36,241 bases of DNA from a virus, in IMG/VR virus record IMGVR_UViG_3300036859_000504, positions 1 to 36,241 of that record; one strand, 5' to 3'. Each line of letters starts with the position of its first letter. Position 1 is the first letter of the stretch. The notes beneath the pieces are model-generated. The model was not told the DNA's origin. It did not search any database and was given only the letters and a program-made list of their open reading frames with translations. The position numbers and the translations under genes were made by a program. This document shows positions 29,755-36,241 of the stretch, piece by piece.

Positions 29755-30723
29755 GTGGCACCGAGGAAGAAGGCCCCGACCGCGACGCCTGCGAAGAAGG
29801 CGGGCCCACGCAACGCCCGCCAGACGCGCGCCGGTCGCCTGTACGAGTGGCGATCGCCGGGCGCGACCATCGGGTCGGAGCCCGAGCGATTCTGGTCCGT
29901 CACGACCCTGATCAAGACCGGGCTGCCGTCGCCGGCGCTCATGGCCTGGGGCATGAAGTCGGTCGCCGAGTACGCCGTCGCCAACCACCGGACCCTGTCG
30001 GCGATGCTCGAGGCGGTCCGCGTCCGGAAGACCGCCGGCGGCCTCGCGATCGTCACGGATCCCGACGCGGTCGCCGCGGCGATCGATTGGCTGAAGGGCT
30101 CGCCGTACCGCGAGCGCGACCGCAAGGCCGACATCGGCACCGCGGTCCACGCGGCGATCGAGGCCCACATCCTGGGCACACCGGCGCCGGCCCCGTCCGA
30201 AGAGACGGCGGGGCACCTGGCGCAGTTCGCCCGCTTCATCGAGGTCTTCAACCCGACCTTCGAGCTCGCCGAGGCGACGGTCTACAACCGGACGGCGAAG
30301 TACGCCGGCACCCTCGATCTGATCGCGACGATCCCGGGCCGCGGCCGCGCGCTCATCGACACGAAGACCTCGGCGTCGGGCGTGTACCCCGAGGCGGCGC
30401 TGCAGATGTCGGCCTACCGCTTCGCCGAGTTCATCGGGCTGCCCAACGGCACCGAGGCACCCGTGCCAGAGGTCGACGGCTGCGCGGTCCTGTGGCTGCC
30501 GGGCGGCGATGACCCCGACGGCTACGCCCTGATCCCGGTGATCGCCGACGAGGCGGTCTTCCGGGCGTTCCGCCACATCGTCGAGGTCGCGCGCTGGCAG
30601 GAGGAGACGTCGAAGGGCGTCGTCGGCCAGCCGCTGCCCGTGCCCGGTGCCGAGCCCGTCGCCGCCGGCGAGGCCGTCACCGCTGAGCTGTTCGCCCCCG
30701 CCCAGGAAGCCGCGGTCGCATGA
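29755..30723 (+). CDS. RecB/Cas4-like PD-(D/E)XK nuclease
   Basis: 322 residues from GTG 29755; the frame is open farther upstream but GGAG precedes this start and the earlier part is a shadow. Nuclease motifs in order: GTAVHAAIEAH (128-138), Glu173 in LAEATVYN, AGTLDL with Asp188, IDTKT with Asp202 and Lys204, and the motif IV QMSAYRFAE (217-225). The N-terminus is Lys/Ala/Thr-rich. Such phage nucleases process DNA ends in recombination or replication, often with a recombinase. Expected to act on phage or host DNA in the cytoplasm. Confidence 0.82.
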   Translation: MAPRKKAPTATPAKKAGPRNARQTRAGRLYEWRSPGATIGSEPERFWSVTTLIKTGLPSPALMAWGMKSVAEYAVANHRTLSAMLEAVRVRKTAGGLAIVTDPDAVAAAIDWLKGSPYRERDRKADIGTAVHAAIEAHILGTPAPAPSEETAGHLAQFARFIEVFNPTFELAEATVYNRTAKYAGTLDLIATIPGRGRALIDTKTSASGVYPEAALQMSAYRFAEFIGLPNGTEAPVPEVDGCAVLWLPGGDDPDGYALIPVIADEAVFRAFRHIVEVARWQEETSKGVVGQPLPVPGAEPVAAGEAVTAELFAPAQEAAVA

Positions 30724-30743
30724 CCGCACGAGGAGGAAGCGCT

Positions 30744-30986
30744 ATGCCACGCCGCATCAGCATCGAGATCAAGGTCGAGGAACAGTCGGGCAGCAACAGC
30801 TACAGCTGGTCGACGCTGGCGAGCGCCGAGTTCGTGTCGAGCGTCGAGCTCTTTGCGCCAGAGCAGACCGTCGCCGGGATGGTCGCCGGCGTCTCGCAGC
30901 TCCTGACCATTGCCCAGATCAAGAGCGATGCCGATCGCGCCCTTGACCAGGCCTACGCGGCCGCTGACGACCAGGTGCCGGCGTGA
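30744..30986 (+). CDS. Small hypothetical protein
   Basis: 80 residues with a strong ribosome site (AGGAGGAA, 6 bases before the ATG); the frame is open further up but this start is best. Beta N-terminus (RRISIEIKVEEQSGSNSY), then a helix (QLLTIAQIKSDADRALDQ). Not recognised. Strong start and tight coupling to the next gene suggest it works with the gp3-like protein. Confidence 0.55.
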   Translation: MPRRISIEIKVEEQSGSNSYSWSTLASAEFVSSVELFAPEQTVAGMVAGVSQLLTIAQIKSDADRALDQAYAAADDQVPA

Positions 30987-32317
30987 CGACAGCCGTAGCC
31001 GCACCCGTCGAGCCTCGAGGGCTCGGGATCCAGCGTCGCCTCGTCGAGCTCGGGCGGATCCGCCTGGGCGAGAAGGGCTCGAAGGGCGAGCCCAAGCGCC
31101 TGAGCAAGTTCCGGCTCACGTCTGCCAGCCGGCCGCTCCTCGAGGCCGCGCGCCGCGTCTACGGCGGCACGGCCGTACGCGCCTGGCAGGGCGCGCCCGA
31201 CGAGGGCATGTGGGAGCTGTACACCGACGCCGACTCGATCGACGTCATGGTCCCGCCGACGATCAACGCCTACAGCCAGTTCTACGAGGTCTGGGACGCC
31301 GGCGGCTGCAGCCTGCGCTGCGACGGCAACTGGGAATCGATCGCCGAAGAGCCGTGCAGCCACGACCACACCGGCGACCAGCTGGCGCCGAACGGCCAGC
31401 CTTGGAAGGTCACGACCCGGGTGTCGGTGATCCTTCCGAAGCTCCCGGGCATCGGCACCTGGCGCCTCGAGACGCACGGCTGGAACGCCGCATCGACGCT
31501 GCCGGCGACGCTCGACCTGATCGGCCAGGCCGGTCGCTGGATCCCGGCGGTCATCCGCCTCGAGCAGCGGTCGTCGACGACCCGCGACGAGAAGACCGGG
31601 CGCGCGCTCAAGCGCCGGTTCGTGGTCCCGGTGATCGACCTCGCGGGCGTGAGCTTCTTCGAGATGCTCGAGGCCGGCCAGGTGTCCGACGCCTACGAGC
31701 AGCCTGGACCCGCGCTGGGCGCCGGGCCGGGCTCGCTGGCCCTCCCGCCGGGGCCAGCGCGTCCACCGGCGTCCACGCGCGTCACGCGCCCGCCCATGGC
31801 CGAGGAGCCGCCGCTCGAGGACGAGACAGCGCCGCTGTCGACGCCGGTCGATCGCGCGTTCCCCGAGGAGCCGGCCGACGACGCGGTCTTCGCGGCCGCG
31901 CCAACGCCGCCGGCCGAGGCACCGGCAGCCGAGCCCGAGCTCGCTCTCGGCGATCGCATCGCCGCGCAGCTGAAGTTCGCGGCCGCGCCAACGCCGCCGG
32001 CCGAGGCGCCGGCAGCCGAGCCCGAGCTCGCTCTCGGCGATCGCATCGCCGCGCAGCTGAAGAAGGCCCGGAAGGCCGAGCGCGAAGCCGCTGCCAACGA
32101 CGAGCAGCGCGAGGCCCTCGCCCAGGCGTTCTCCGGCGTGCCAGGACCCGCGATCATCGCCGGCGTCCGGCACCTCTTCCCGACCGCCGTCGGCGAGGAC
32201 GGTCGCGCGCACCTGTCGCAGGCCGAGGCGGCCGCGGTCCTCGTCGCCGTCGAGGCGGTCGGCGCTGAGGCCTTCCGGACGAGCTGGACGGCCCTGGCGA
32301 CCGGGACGCCGGCATGA
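30983..32317 (+). CDS. phiC31 gp3-like (RDF family) protein with tandem duplication
   Basis: 444 residues, GTG start. The N-terminal ~235 residues match the phiC31 gp3-like family: RLSKFRLTSASRPLLEAARR, AVRAWQG, WELYTDADSIDVMVPP, CSLRCDG, TRVSVILPKLPGIGTWRLET and HGWNAAS. In phiC31 the protein is the recombination directionality factor of a serine integrase and is also linked to DNA metabolism. Metal ligands look altered: C109, C113, C125 then His127/His129. A Pro/Ala-rich linker holds a 29-residue segment twice in tandem (303-331 and 332-360), and a helical C-terminal domain follows. No serine integrase is in the window. Confidence 0.72.
   Translation: MTTAVAAPVEPRGLGIQRRLVELGRIRLGEKGSKGEPKRLSKFRLTSASRPLLEAARRVYGGTAVRAWQGAPDEGMWELYTDADSIDVMVPPTINAYSQFYEVWDAGGCSLRCDGNWESIAEEPCSHDHTGDQLAPNGQPWKVTTRVSVILPKLPGIGTWRLETHGWNAASTLPATLDLIGQAGRWIPAVIRLEQRSSTTRDEKTGRALKRRFVVPVIDLAGVSFFEMLEAGQVSDAYEQPGPALGAGPGSLALPPGPARPPASTRVTRPPMAEEPPLEDETAPLSTPVDRAFPEEPADDAVFAAAPTPPAEAPAAEPELALGDRIAAQLKFAAAPTPPAEAPAAEPELALGDRIAAQLKKARKAEREAAANDEQREALAQAFSGVPGPAIIAGVRHLFPTAVGEDGRAHLSQAEAAAVLVAVEAVGAEAFRTSWTALATGTPA
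31889..32062 (+). repeat. 87-bp tandem direct duplication
   Basis: Copies at 31889-31975 and 31976-32062 differ by a single base (a silent Ala codon GCA/GCG). It adds 29 residues in frame to the linker of the gp3-like protein. The near identity points to a recent duplication. Confidence 0.9.
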
Positions 32318-32568
32318 CGTTGCGGGAGGCGGCACGGCAGCTCACACGGCTGGCCCAGGACGCCCGCGACATCGCCGGGCGTGTCGATGGGCCGTCGCCT
32401 GAGCACTGGGCGGCCGCGCGCGACATTCGCGCCGTGGCGGCCAACCTCGACCACCGAGCCGTCCTCGCCGAGCGCACGGGCGTCGCCTTGGGCGAGCCGG
32501 ATCCCGATGACCTGAGCTGGCTCGCCGCGGCCGCGCCCGGCGAGATCTCCGAGGTCTACGGTCGATGA
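32314..32568 (+). CDS. Small helical hypothetical protein
   Basis: 84 residues, ATG overlapping the upstream stop (ATGA) and stop overlapping the next ATG. Helical, with EAARQLTRLAQDARDIAGRV and HWAAARDIRAVAANLDHRAV. No known family; early operon. Confidence 0.5.
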   Translation: MTLREAARQLTRLAQDARDIAGRVDGPSPEHWAAARDIRAVAANLDHRAVLAERTGVALGEPDPDDLSWLAAAAPGEISEVYGR

Positions 32569-32795
32569 CGCGCCGCCGTCCCGCGCCCGTCGACCTGCCA
32601 GGCGAGCCCCTGGTCGTCGACGGCACGAAGTACCGGATCCGCGAGGTCCTCGTCTCGTCGACCCCTGAGCGGCCGGCCATCGTCCGCGCCCGGACGTCGT
32701 ACGGCGGCGCGGAGCTCGAGGCGACGGTCGACGAGTACGACCCGGTCCCGGGCGTGTGCCGGGGCACGCAGGTCGCTGGCTGGTCGCGCGCATGA
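32565..32795 (+). CDS. Small hypothetical protein
   Basis: 76 residues, ATG coupled to the upstream stop (ATGA). Beta-rich, with EPLVVDGTKYRIREVLVS, AIVRARTSYGGAEL and EATVDEYDPVPG. Looks like a small barrel domain. No family recognised. Coupled to the next gene (ATGA). Confidence 0.5.
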   Translation: MTRRRPAPVDLPGEPLVVDGTKYRIREVLVSSTPERPAIVRARTSYGGAELEATVDEYDPVPGVCRGTQVAGWSRA

Positions 32796-34168
32796 CCTTC
32801 ACGATCCCGCCCGACAGCCCCAAGGCCGCTTTCGCCCAGGCGTTCGGCAACGAGCTCGTCAAGGCGTCGCTGACGACCGGCGTGCCGTTCAAGGAGCTCG
32901 AGCGCGTCACCGGCGTGGGCCACACGGCCATGGACAACTATCGCCGCGGCTACTCGCTCCCGAAGACCGAGGTCGCCGGCGTCCTGGCCGAGACGCTGCA
33001 CTGGCCGCGGCTCCGCGACATCGTCGTCCAGGCGCGCACGGACACCTGCCGTCGCGCCGGCTGCGGGCGGACGTTCAGGAACGAGGGCGGCAGCCCGAAG
33101 GTCTACTGCTCGGAGATGTGCCGGCGGATCGCTGAGAATCTCCGGATCGCGGCCACGCGGATCCGCCAGGGCGGCCAGCTGAAGGCCCGCACACCGGACG
33201 GCGTGATGACCGAGAACCGCCGGAAGGGCGAGGCGATTCGACTGCTCCGATCGGGGATGCGGATCGCCGACGAGCGGGCGCTGCTACTGCAGCAGTCGGT
33301 CGACGCGATGTGCCGCGGCTGCGAGCCGGAGGGCGTCTGCCGGACGGAGGAATGCCCGCTTCGCAACTTCAGCCCGCTGCCGCTCGCGAAGCACGACGTC
33401 GGCGAGCCGCGGACGTCGTTCCAGATCCACGCCGCGGGCTGGACTCCGAAGCGCCGGCAGGCATTCGCCGCGGCGATGACGGCGGCTCACGCCGACCCTG
33501 AGCGTCACGCCAAGATGGACGAGGCACGCACACGAGGCCAGAAGCGCGGCTACCGCATCGGTCTGGCGAAGGCGCACGCACGGTCGAAGGCCGACATGCG
33601 CGTCGCCTCGAAGAAGGCGTGGGCCACCAGGCGGGCCAGGGGCAAGGTCGGGCCGAACGAGACGGCCTTCACGTCCGATCGCGCTCGGGTCGTGGCCACC
33701 GTGCGCCAGAACAACGAGCGCCGGCAGCGCGAGGCCGCCGCGAAGCTGATCGGCACCGCGCTGTACGTCGGGCGTGATCGCCGAGCGACGCCCGACCAGC
33801 GGCGCGAGATTGCCCGCCTGTACCACGTCGAGCAGCGGCCGCCATCGGAGCTCGCGCTGGCCACAGGCCTGACGTCGACGACCATCTGGCGAATCGCGGC
33901 CTCGCTCCGTGACGAGTTCACGACGTCCGCCGAGGAGCGCGCCCAGGCTATCGAGAAGGTCGCCGCAGAGACGGACGATCAGCTGCGGCACGACCTCGCC
34001 TACTGGGCCGTGGCGGTCGCCGACCACGAGAAGCGGTACGTCGAGCTGACGAACCAGCGCGCGGACGTCACCGACCTGTTCCAGGAAGCCCAGGCATGGG
34101 TCCGGATCGTCACCGACGAGCTCGCGCAACGCCGTGAGAACGCCCGGGCGCGGAGCGGCCCGTCGTGA
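32792..34168 (+). CDS. Multidomain DNA-binding protein: HTH, zinc ribbon, NUMOD-like, HTH
   Basis: 458 residues from ATG 32792 (ATGA with the upstream stop). Residues ~15-70: an XRE-like HTH (TGVPFKELERVTGVGHTAMD, YRRGYSLP). ~86-110: zinc ribbon (C86, C91, C106, C110). ~174-197: a second Cys cluster (CRGCEPEGVCRTEECPL) followed by RNFSPLPL. ~217-285: two basic repeats resembling the NUMOD DNA-binding motifs of homing nucleases (WTPKRRQAFAAAMTAAHADP; SKADMRVASKKAWATR). ~336-372: a resolvase-like HTH (REIARLYHVEQRPPSELALA, TSTTIWRI). ~380-450: coiled-coil end. No nuclease motif is seen. Probably a regulator or replication-associated DNA binder. Confidence 0.6.
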   Translation: MTFTIPPDSPKAAFAQAFGNELVKASLTTGVPFKELERVTGVGHTAMDNYRRGYSLPKTEVAGVLAETLHWPRLRDIVVQARTDTCRRAGCGRTFRNEGGSPKVYCSEMCRRIAENLRIAATRIRQGGQLKARTPDGVMTENRRKGEAIRLLRSGMRIADERALLLQQSVDAMCRGCEPEGVCRTEECPLRNFSPLPLAKHDVGEPRTSFQIHAAGWTPKRRQAFAAAMTAAHADPERHAKMDEARTRGQKRGYRIGLAKAHARSKADMRVASKKAWATRRARGKVGPNETAFTSDRARVVATVRQNNERRQREAAAKLIGTALYVGRDRRATPDQRREIARLYHVEQRPPSELALATGLTSTTIWRIAASLRDEFTTSAEERAQAIEKVAAETDDQLRHDLAYWAVAVADHEKRYVELTNQRADVTDLFQEAQAWVRIVTDELAQRRENARARSGPS

Positions 34169-34368
34169 AGCCCGTCATCGCCTGGCTCGCCGAGCGCGAT
34201 GGCACAGCCCACGCCCACGTGGGTCGCGGCCGTGTCATCCGGGCCGCCTGCGGCGCGCGGGCGGTTGATCCACGCCATTCCTGGCCGACCGAGCGCCTCC
34301 ACCCGGAGTGCGTCGAGGCCGTCAAGAAGCTCGAGGCAGACGCGGCCGCACTTTCGCGATCGCGCTGA
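34165..34368 (+). CDS. Small zinc-binding protein
   Basis: 67 residues, GTG start coupled to the previous stop (GTGA). It has HAHVGRGRVIRAACGARAV and then LHPECVEAVKKLE; His/Cys pairs resemble the small zinc-finger proteins common in actinophage early regions. The C-terminal part is a charged helix. Confidence 0.55.
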   Translation: MKPVIAWLAERDGTAHAHVGRGRVIRAACGARAVDPRHSWPTERLHPECVEAVKKLEADAAALSRSR

Positions 34369-34384
34369 AGAAGAGGAGGACGCC

Positions 34385-34585
34385 ATGGACCCGATCCTCG
34401 CCGTCTACGCAGTCAAGCTGACTGTCAGGACCAGCACGGCCACCGACCCGGATGGCCCGGGCGTTCCGGTGCCGACCAACGACCAGGTCGGAGAGGCCCT
34501 GAGCGCGGCGCTCGCCGAGTTGTACGAGGCCGGCCTCTGGACCGTGTCCGTCAACGCCACGTCGGTCGAGCGCACCGACGACTGA
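34385..34585 (+). CDS. Small hypothetical protein
   Basis: 66 residues, ribosome site GAGGAGGA just upstream of the ATG. Beta strand-helix-strand pattern (ILAVYAVKLTVRTST, DQVGEALSAALAELYEAG, WTVSVNATSVERTDD). No family recognised, but the strong ribosome site suggests good expression. Confidence 0.6.
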   Translation: MDPILAVYAVKLTVRTSTATDPDGPGVPVPTNDQVGEALSAALAELYEAGLWTVSVNATSVERTDD

Positions 34586-34628
34586 CCCCACCCAGCGACC
34601 GCCCAGGAAGGGCACGAGGAGGCCACCC

Positions 34629-34940
34629 ATGGCAGAGCGCGCGCTCCGATCGATCAACGGATCCGGGCAGACGGGCATGGACGAGACGCCCGTCGAGAAC
34701 AAGGAGCTGATCGACCTGCTCGAGAAGCGACTCCGGCTGCAGGACGACAAGTCAGAGGTCGCGAAGGCGTACAGGGACGCCCACAAGGCCGCGCTGGCCG
34801 AGATCGACAAGCTCGACATCCCCGATGGCCAGGCGATCCGGATCGGACGCTTCAGGATCACGCGCTCCGCCGTCGCGGCTCGGCACGTCGAGTTCGACAC
34901 CGACCCGACGTCGCGCCTGACCATCGAGCTCTTCAGCTAG
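34629..34940 (+). CDS. Helical hypothetical protein
   Basis: 103 residues, ribosome site GAGGAGG. A long charged helix (ENKELIDLLEKRLRLQDDKS, EVAKAYRDAHKAALAEIDKL) then a beta end (IRIGRFRITRSAVA). This helix-plus-small-domain layout is seen in many phage replication and recombination accessory proteins; no specific family is claimed. Confidence 0.6.
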   Translation: MAERALRSINGSGQTGMDETPVENKELIDLLEKRLRLQDDKSEVAKAYRDAHKAALAEIDKLDIPDGQAIRIGRFRITRSAVAARHVEFDTDPTSRLTIELFS

Positions 34941-34954
34941 CCCGGCGCGCTCAC

Positions 34955-35776
34955 GTGGCCCACTCGATCCGGGGGCGCCTCGTCCAGGTGCCCATCGAGC
35001 TGCTCGACGACGGGACGAACGTCCGCTCCGCGGGGACGCGCCGTCGTCGTGGTGAGCTCGTCGCCTCCGATCGCGGCCTGCGCGATTCGATCCGCGAGCT
35101 CGGCGTCCTGCAGCCGATCACGGTGTGCCGGCACGGCAAGCGGTTCACGGTGCTCTACGGGCACCGCCGGACCGCGGCCGCGCGCGCCGCGGGGCTCACC
35201 GAGATCCCGGCGATCGTCGAGCCTGAGCCGTCCGAGAAACCCATCCGGCAGCTGGTCGAGAATCAGCACCGCTTGCCGGTCAACCCGATCGACATCGCCC
35301 GGACCCTCCGGGCGTACCTCGACGAGCACCCCGAGACCAAGCAAGCTGATCTCGCGCGCATGCTCGGGCGCTCGAGCTACTGGGTCAGCACCAAGCTCGC
35401 CCTCCTCGACATGGAGCCCGACGCCCAGGAGGCGGTCGCCGCGGGCCGCATCGGCCAGGGCTCGGCGTACGCGGCCCACAAGGCGAGCACCAGTCAGCGC
35501 GCGGGTCGGCCACGCGTCTTCCGCCTGGACCGCCTCGACGATGACCGGGAGCCGTCACGGTCGCGCTCCGTCGTCGTGCCCCTGCCATCGGGGGGGGTCC
35601 GGGACAAGCCCGGCCAGGCGACGATCAGCGTCGAGCGGGGCGAGCTGCCTACGATCGAGCTGATCCTCGAGGACGGCGCCGGGCACGGCGTGATGCTCAC
35701 CCTGGCTCGCGACGCCGCGCGGATGCTGGGCCATCGGCTCATGCAGGCCTACCAGGCCACGGCGGTGGCGTCGTGA
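34955..35776 (+). CDS. ParB-like protein
   Basis: 273 residues, GTG start. N-terminal ParB/Srx domain: VPIELLDDGTNVRS, LRDSIRELGVLQPITV, and the nucleotide-binding box YGHRRTAAARAAGL (GHRR 69-72), then VENQHR (101-106). A central KorB-type HTH follows (KQADLARMLGRSSYWVSTKL, ~129-148). C-terminal ~90 residues are unlike chromosomal ParB. In phages such proteins serve plasmid-like partition, regulation or DNA modification; no ParA is in the window and no parS cluster is obvious. Its stop overlaps the next GTG. Confidence 0.82.
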   Translation: MAHSIRGRLVQVPIELLDDGTNVRSAGTRRRRGELVASDRGLRDSIRELGVLQPITVCRHGKRFTVLYGHRRTAAARAAGLTEIPAIVEPEPSEKPIRQLVENQHRLPVNPIDIARTLRAYLDEHPETKQADLARMLGRSSYWVSTKLALLDMEPDAQEAVAAGRIGQGSAYAAHKASTSQRAGRPRVFRLDRLDDDREPSRSRSVVVPLPSGGVRDKPGQATISVERGELPTIELILEDGAGHGVMLTLARDAARMLGHRLMQAYQATAVAS

Positions 35777-36033
35777 GATTCCACCGACCGGATCCCGACG
35801 CCGTCACGATGGCCTGTCGTCGCTGCGGGCGCCTCTGTGAGCCCCACGACGGCCACGGTGGGCACTATCGGCACGCCCGCGTTCTCTGTGGTGCCCCGAT
35901 GCGCTACGGCCAGTCCTGCGCCCGCCAGGCGGGCCACCGCGGCGCTGGGACCTGGGGAGCCGGCCACCGGACCGCTGACGCCCTGGCGTTCGACCGCGCG
36001 CGGCCGCAGCCGCACAGGCGGGCAGCGGCATGA
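35773..36033 (+). CDS. Small Cys/His-rich protein
   Basis: 86 residues, GTG start overlapping the ParB-like stop (GTGA). Two metal-binding stretches: CRRCGRLCEPHDGHGGHYRH and LCGAPMRYGQSCARQAGH, the second like the C..H fingers of phage early proteins. The end is basic. Function unknown. Confidence 0.6.
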   Translation: MRFHRPDPDAVTMACRRCGRLCEPHDGHGGHYRHARVLCGAPMRYGQSCARQAGHRGAGTWGAGHRTADALAFDRARPQPHRRAAA

Positions 36034-36241
36034 CGACCGAGGCGCGCACCATCACCGCGGCCGACGTCATCGCCGAGCGGCCGGACATGCAGCCGACGGG
36101 CGAGTTCTACCTCGAGCTGGCCATGACCGGCGCGGTCGTGGCCGCGGTGACGCCCTACGCGAGGCGCGAGGTCGCTGGCTTCCTGCGCGTCCTCCTGGCC
36201 CGCGCCCCGCTCGCCGACGCGGCCGCCTACGAGCCCCACCG
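36030..36241 (+). CDS. Hypothetical protein, 3' partial
   Basis: Starts at an ATG overlapping the previous stop (ATGA) and runs off the window after 70 codons. Visible sequence includes TITAADVIAERPDMQPTGEF and EVAGFLRVLLARAPLADAAA. No family can be assigned from this part. Confidence 0.5.
   Translation, partial: MTTEARTITAADVIAERPDMQPTGEFYLELAMTGAVVAAVTPYARREVAGFLRVLLARAPLADAAAYEPH

Overview
The window is one stretch of a tailed (siphovirus-type) temperate-phage genome of very high G+C. Both ends lie inside genes, so it is not a complete genome. Most reading frames run on the plus strand and overlap head to tail (ATGA, GTGA), with frequent GTG starts. The gene families and codon use fit a phage of a high-G+C bacterium such as an actinomycete or a high-G+C Chloroflexota member; the sequence alone does not settle the host. 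The only host marker is the 3' half of a tRNA-Ser(UGA) gene, used as an attachment core.

Layout. 1-2.7 kb: the end of a HerA-like ATPase, an excisionase-like HTH gene, and a tyrosine integrase that appears broken by two deletions. 2.7-2.95 kb: an attP-like site, meaning the tRNA-Ser half flanked by paired direct repeats. 3.3-6.4 kb: lysis and cell-wall genes (small membrane proteins, an M23 peptidase, a papain-like protein, a holin, an HExxH protein). 6.4-12.7 kb: a small basic protein, HNH endonuclease, large terminase, portal, scaffold-like protein, major capsid protein and head-tail connectors. 12.7-16.2 kb: a glycosylation island (nucleotidyltransferase-like, tandem GT-A protein, zinc-binding miniprotein, CDP-glycerol-transferase-like GT-B) set between the head and tail genes. 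16.2-26.8 kb: tail terminator, tail tube, tail-assembly chaperones with a -1 frameshift site, gp10-like protein, tape measure, distal tail, hub with sugar-binding and propeller-like parts, a beta-helix tailspike and a fibre protein. 26.8-28.1 kb, minus strand: a GT-C-like membrane protein preceded by a 32-residue membrane peptide. 28.1-28.75 kb: a regulatory region with a DnaA box and two divergent HTH genes. 28.75-36.2 kb: early/DNA-metabolism genes, including a RecB-like nuclease, a phiC31 gp3-like protein, a multidomain DNA-binding protein, a ParB-like protein and many small cysteine-rich proteins.

How it fits together. The head, tail and lysis modules look intact, while the lysogeny module looks worn: the integrase lacks its catalytic Arg and HxxR segments and the repressor-like gene is very short. 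Because attP lies between phage genes on both sides, this is the unintegrated form of the genome. The most distinctive feature is the amount of sugar chemistry: three glycosylation-type enzymes inside the virion operon, a membrane GT-C protein in the opposite direction, a hub with a predicted carbohydrate-binding fold, and a depolymerase-type spike. Together they suggest a phage that decorates its own particle or its host surface and also binds or cuts surface glycans.
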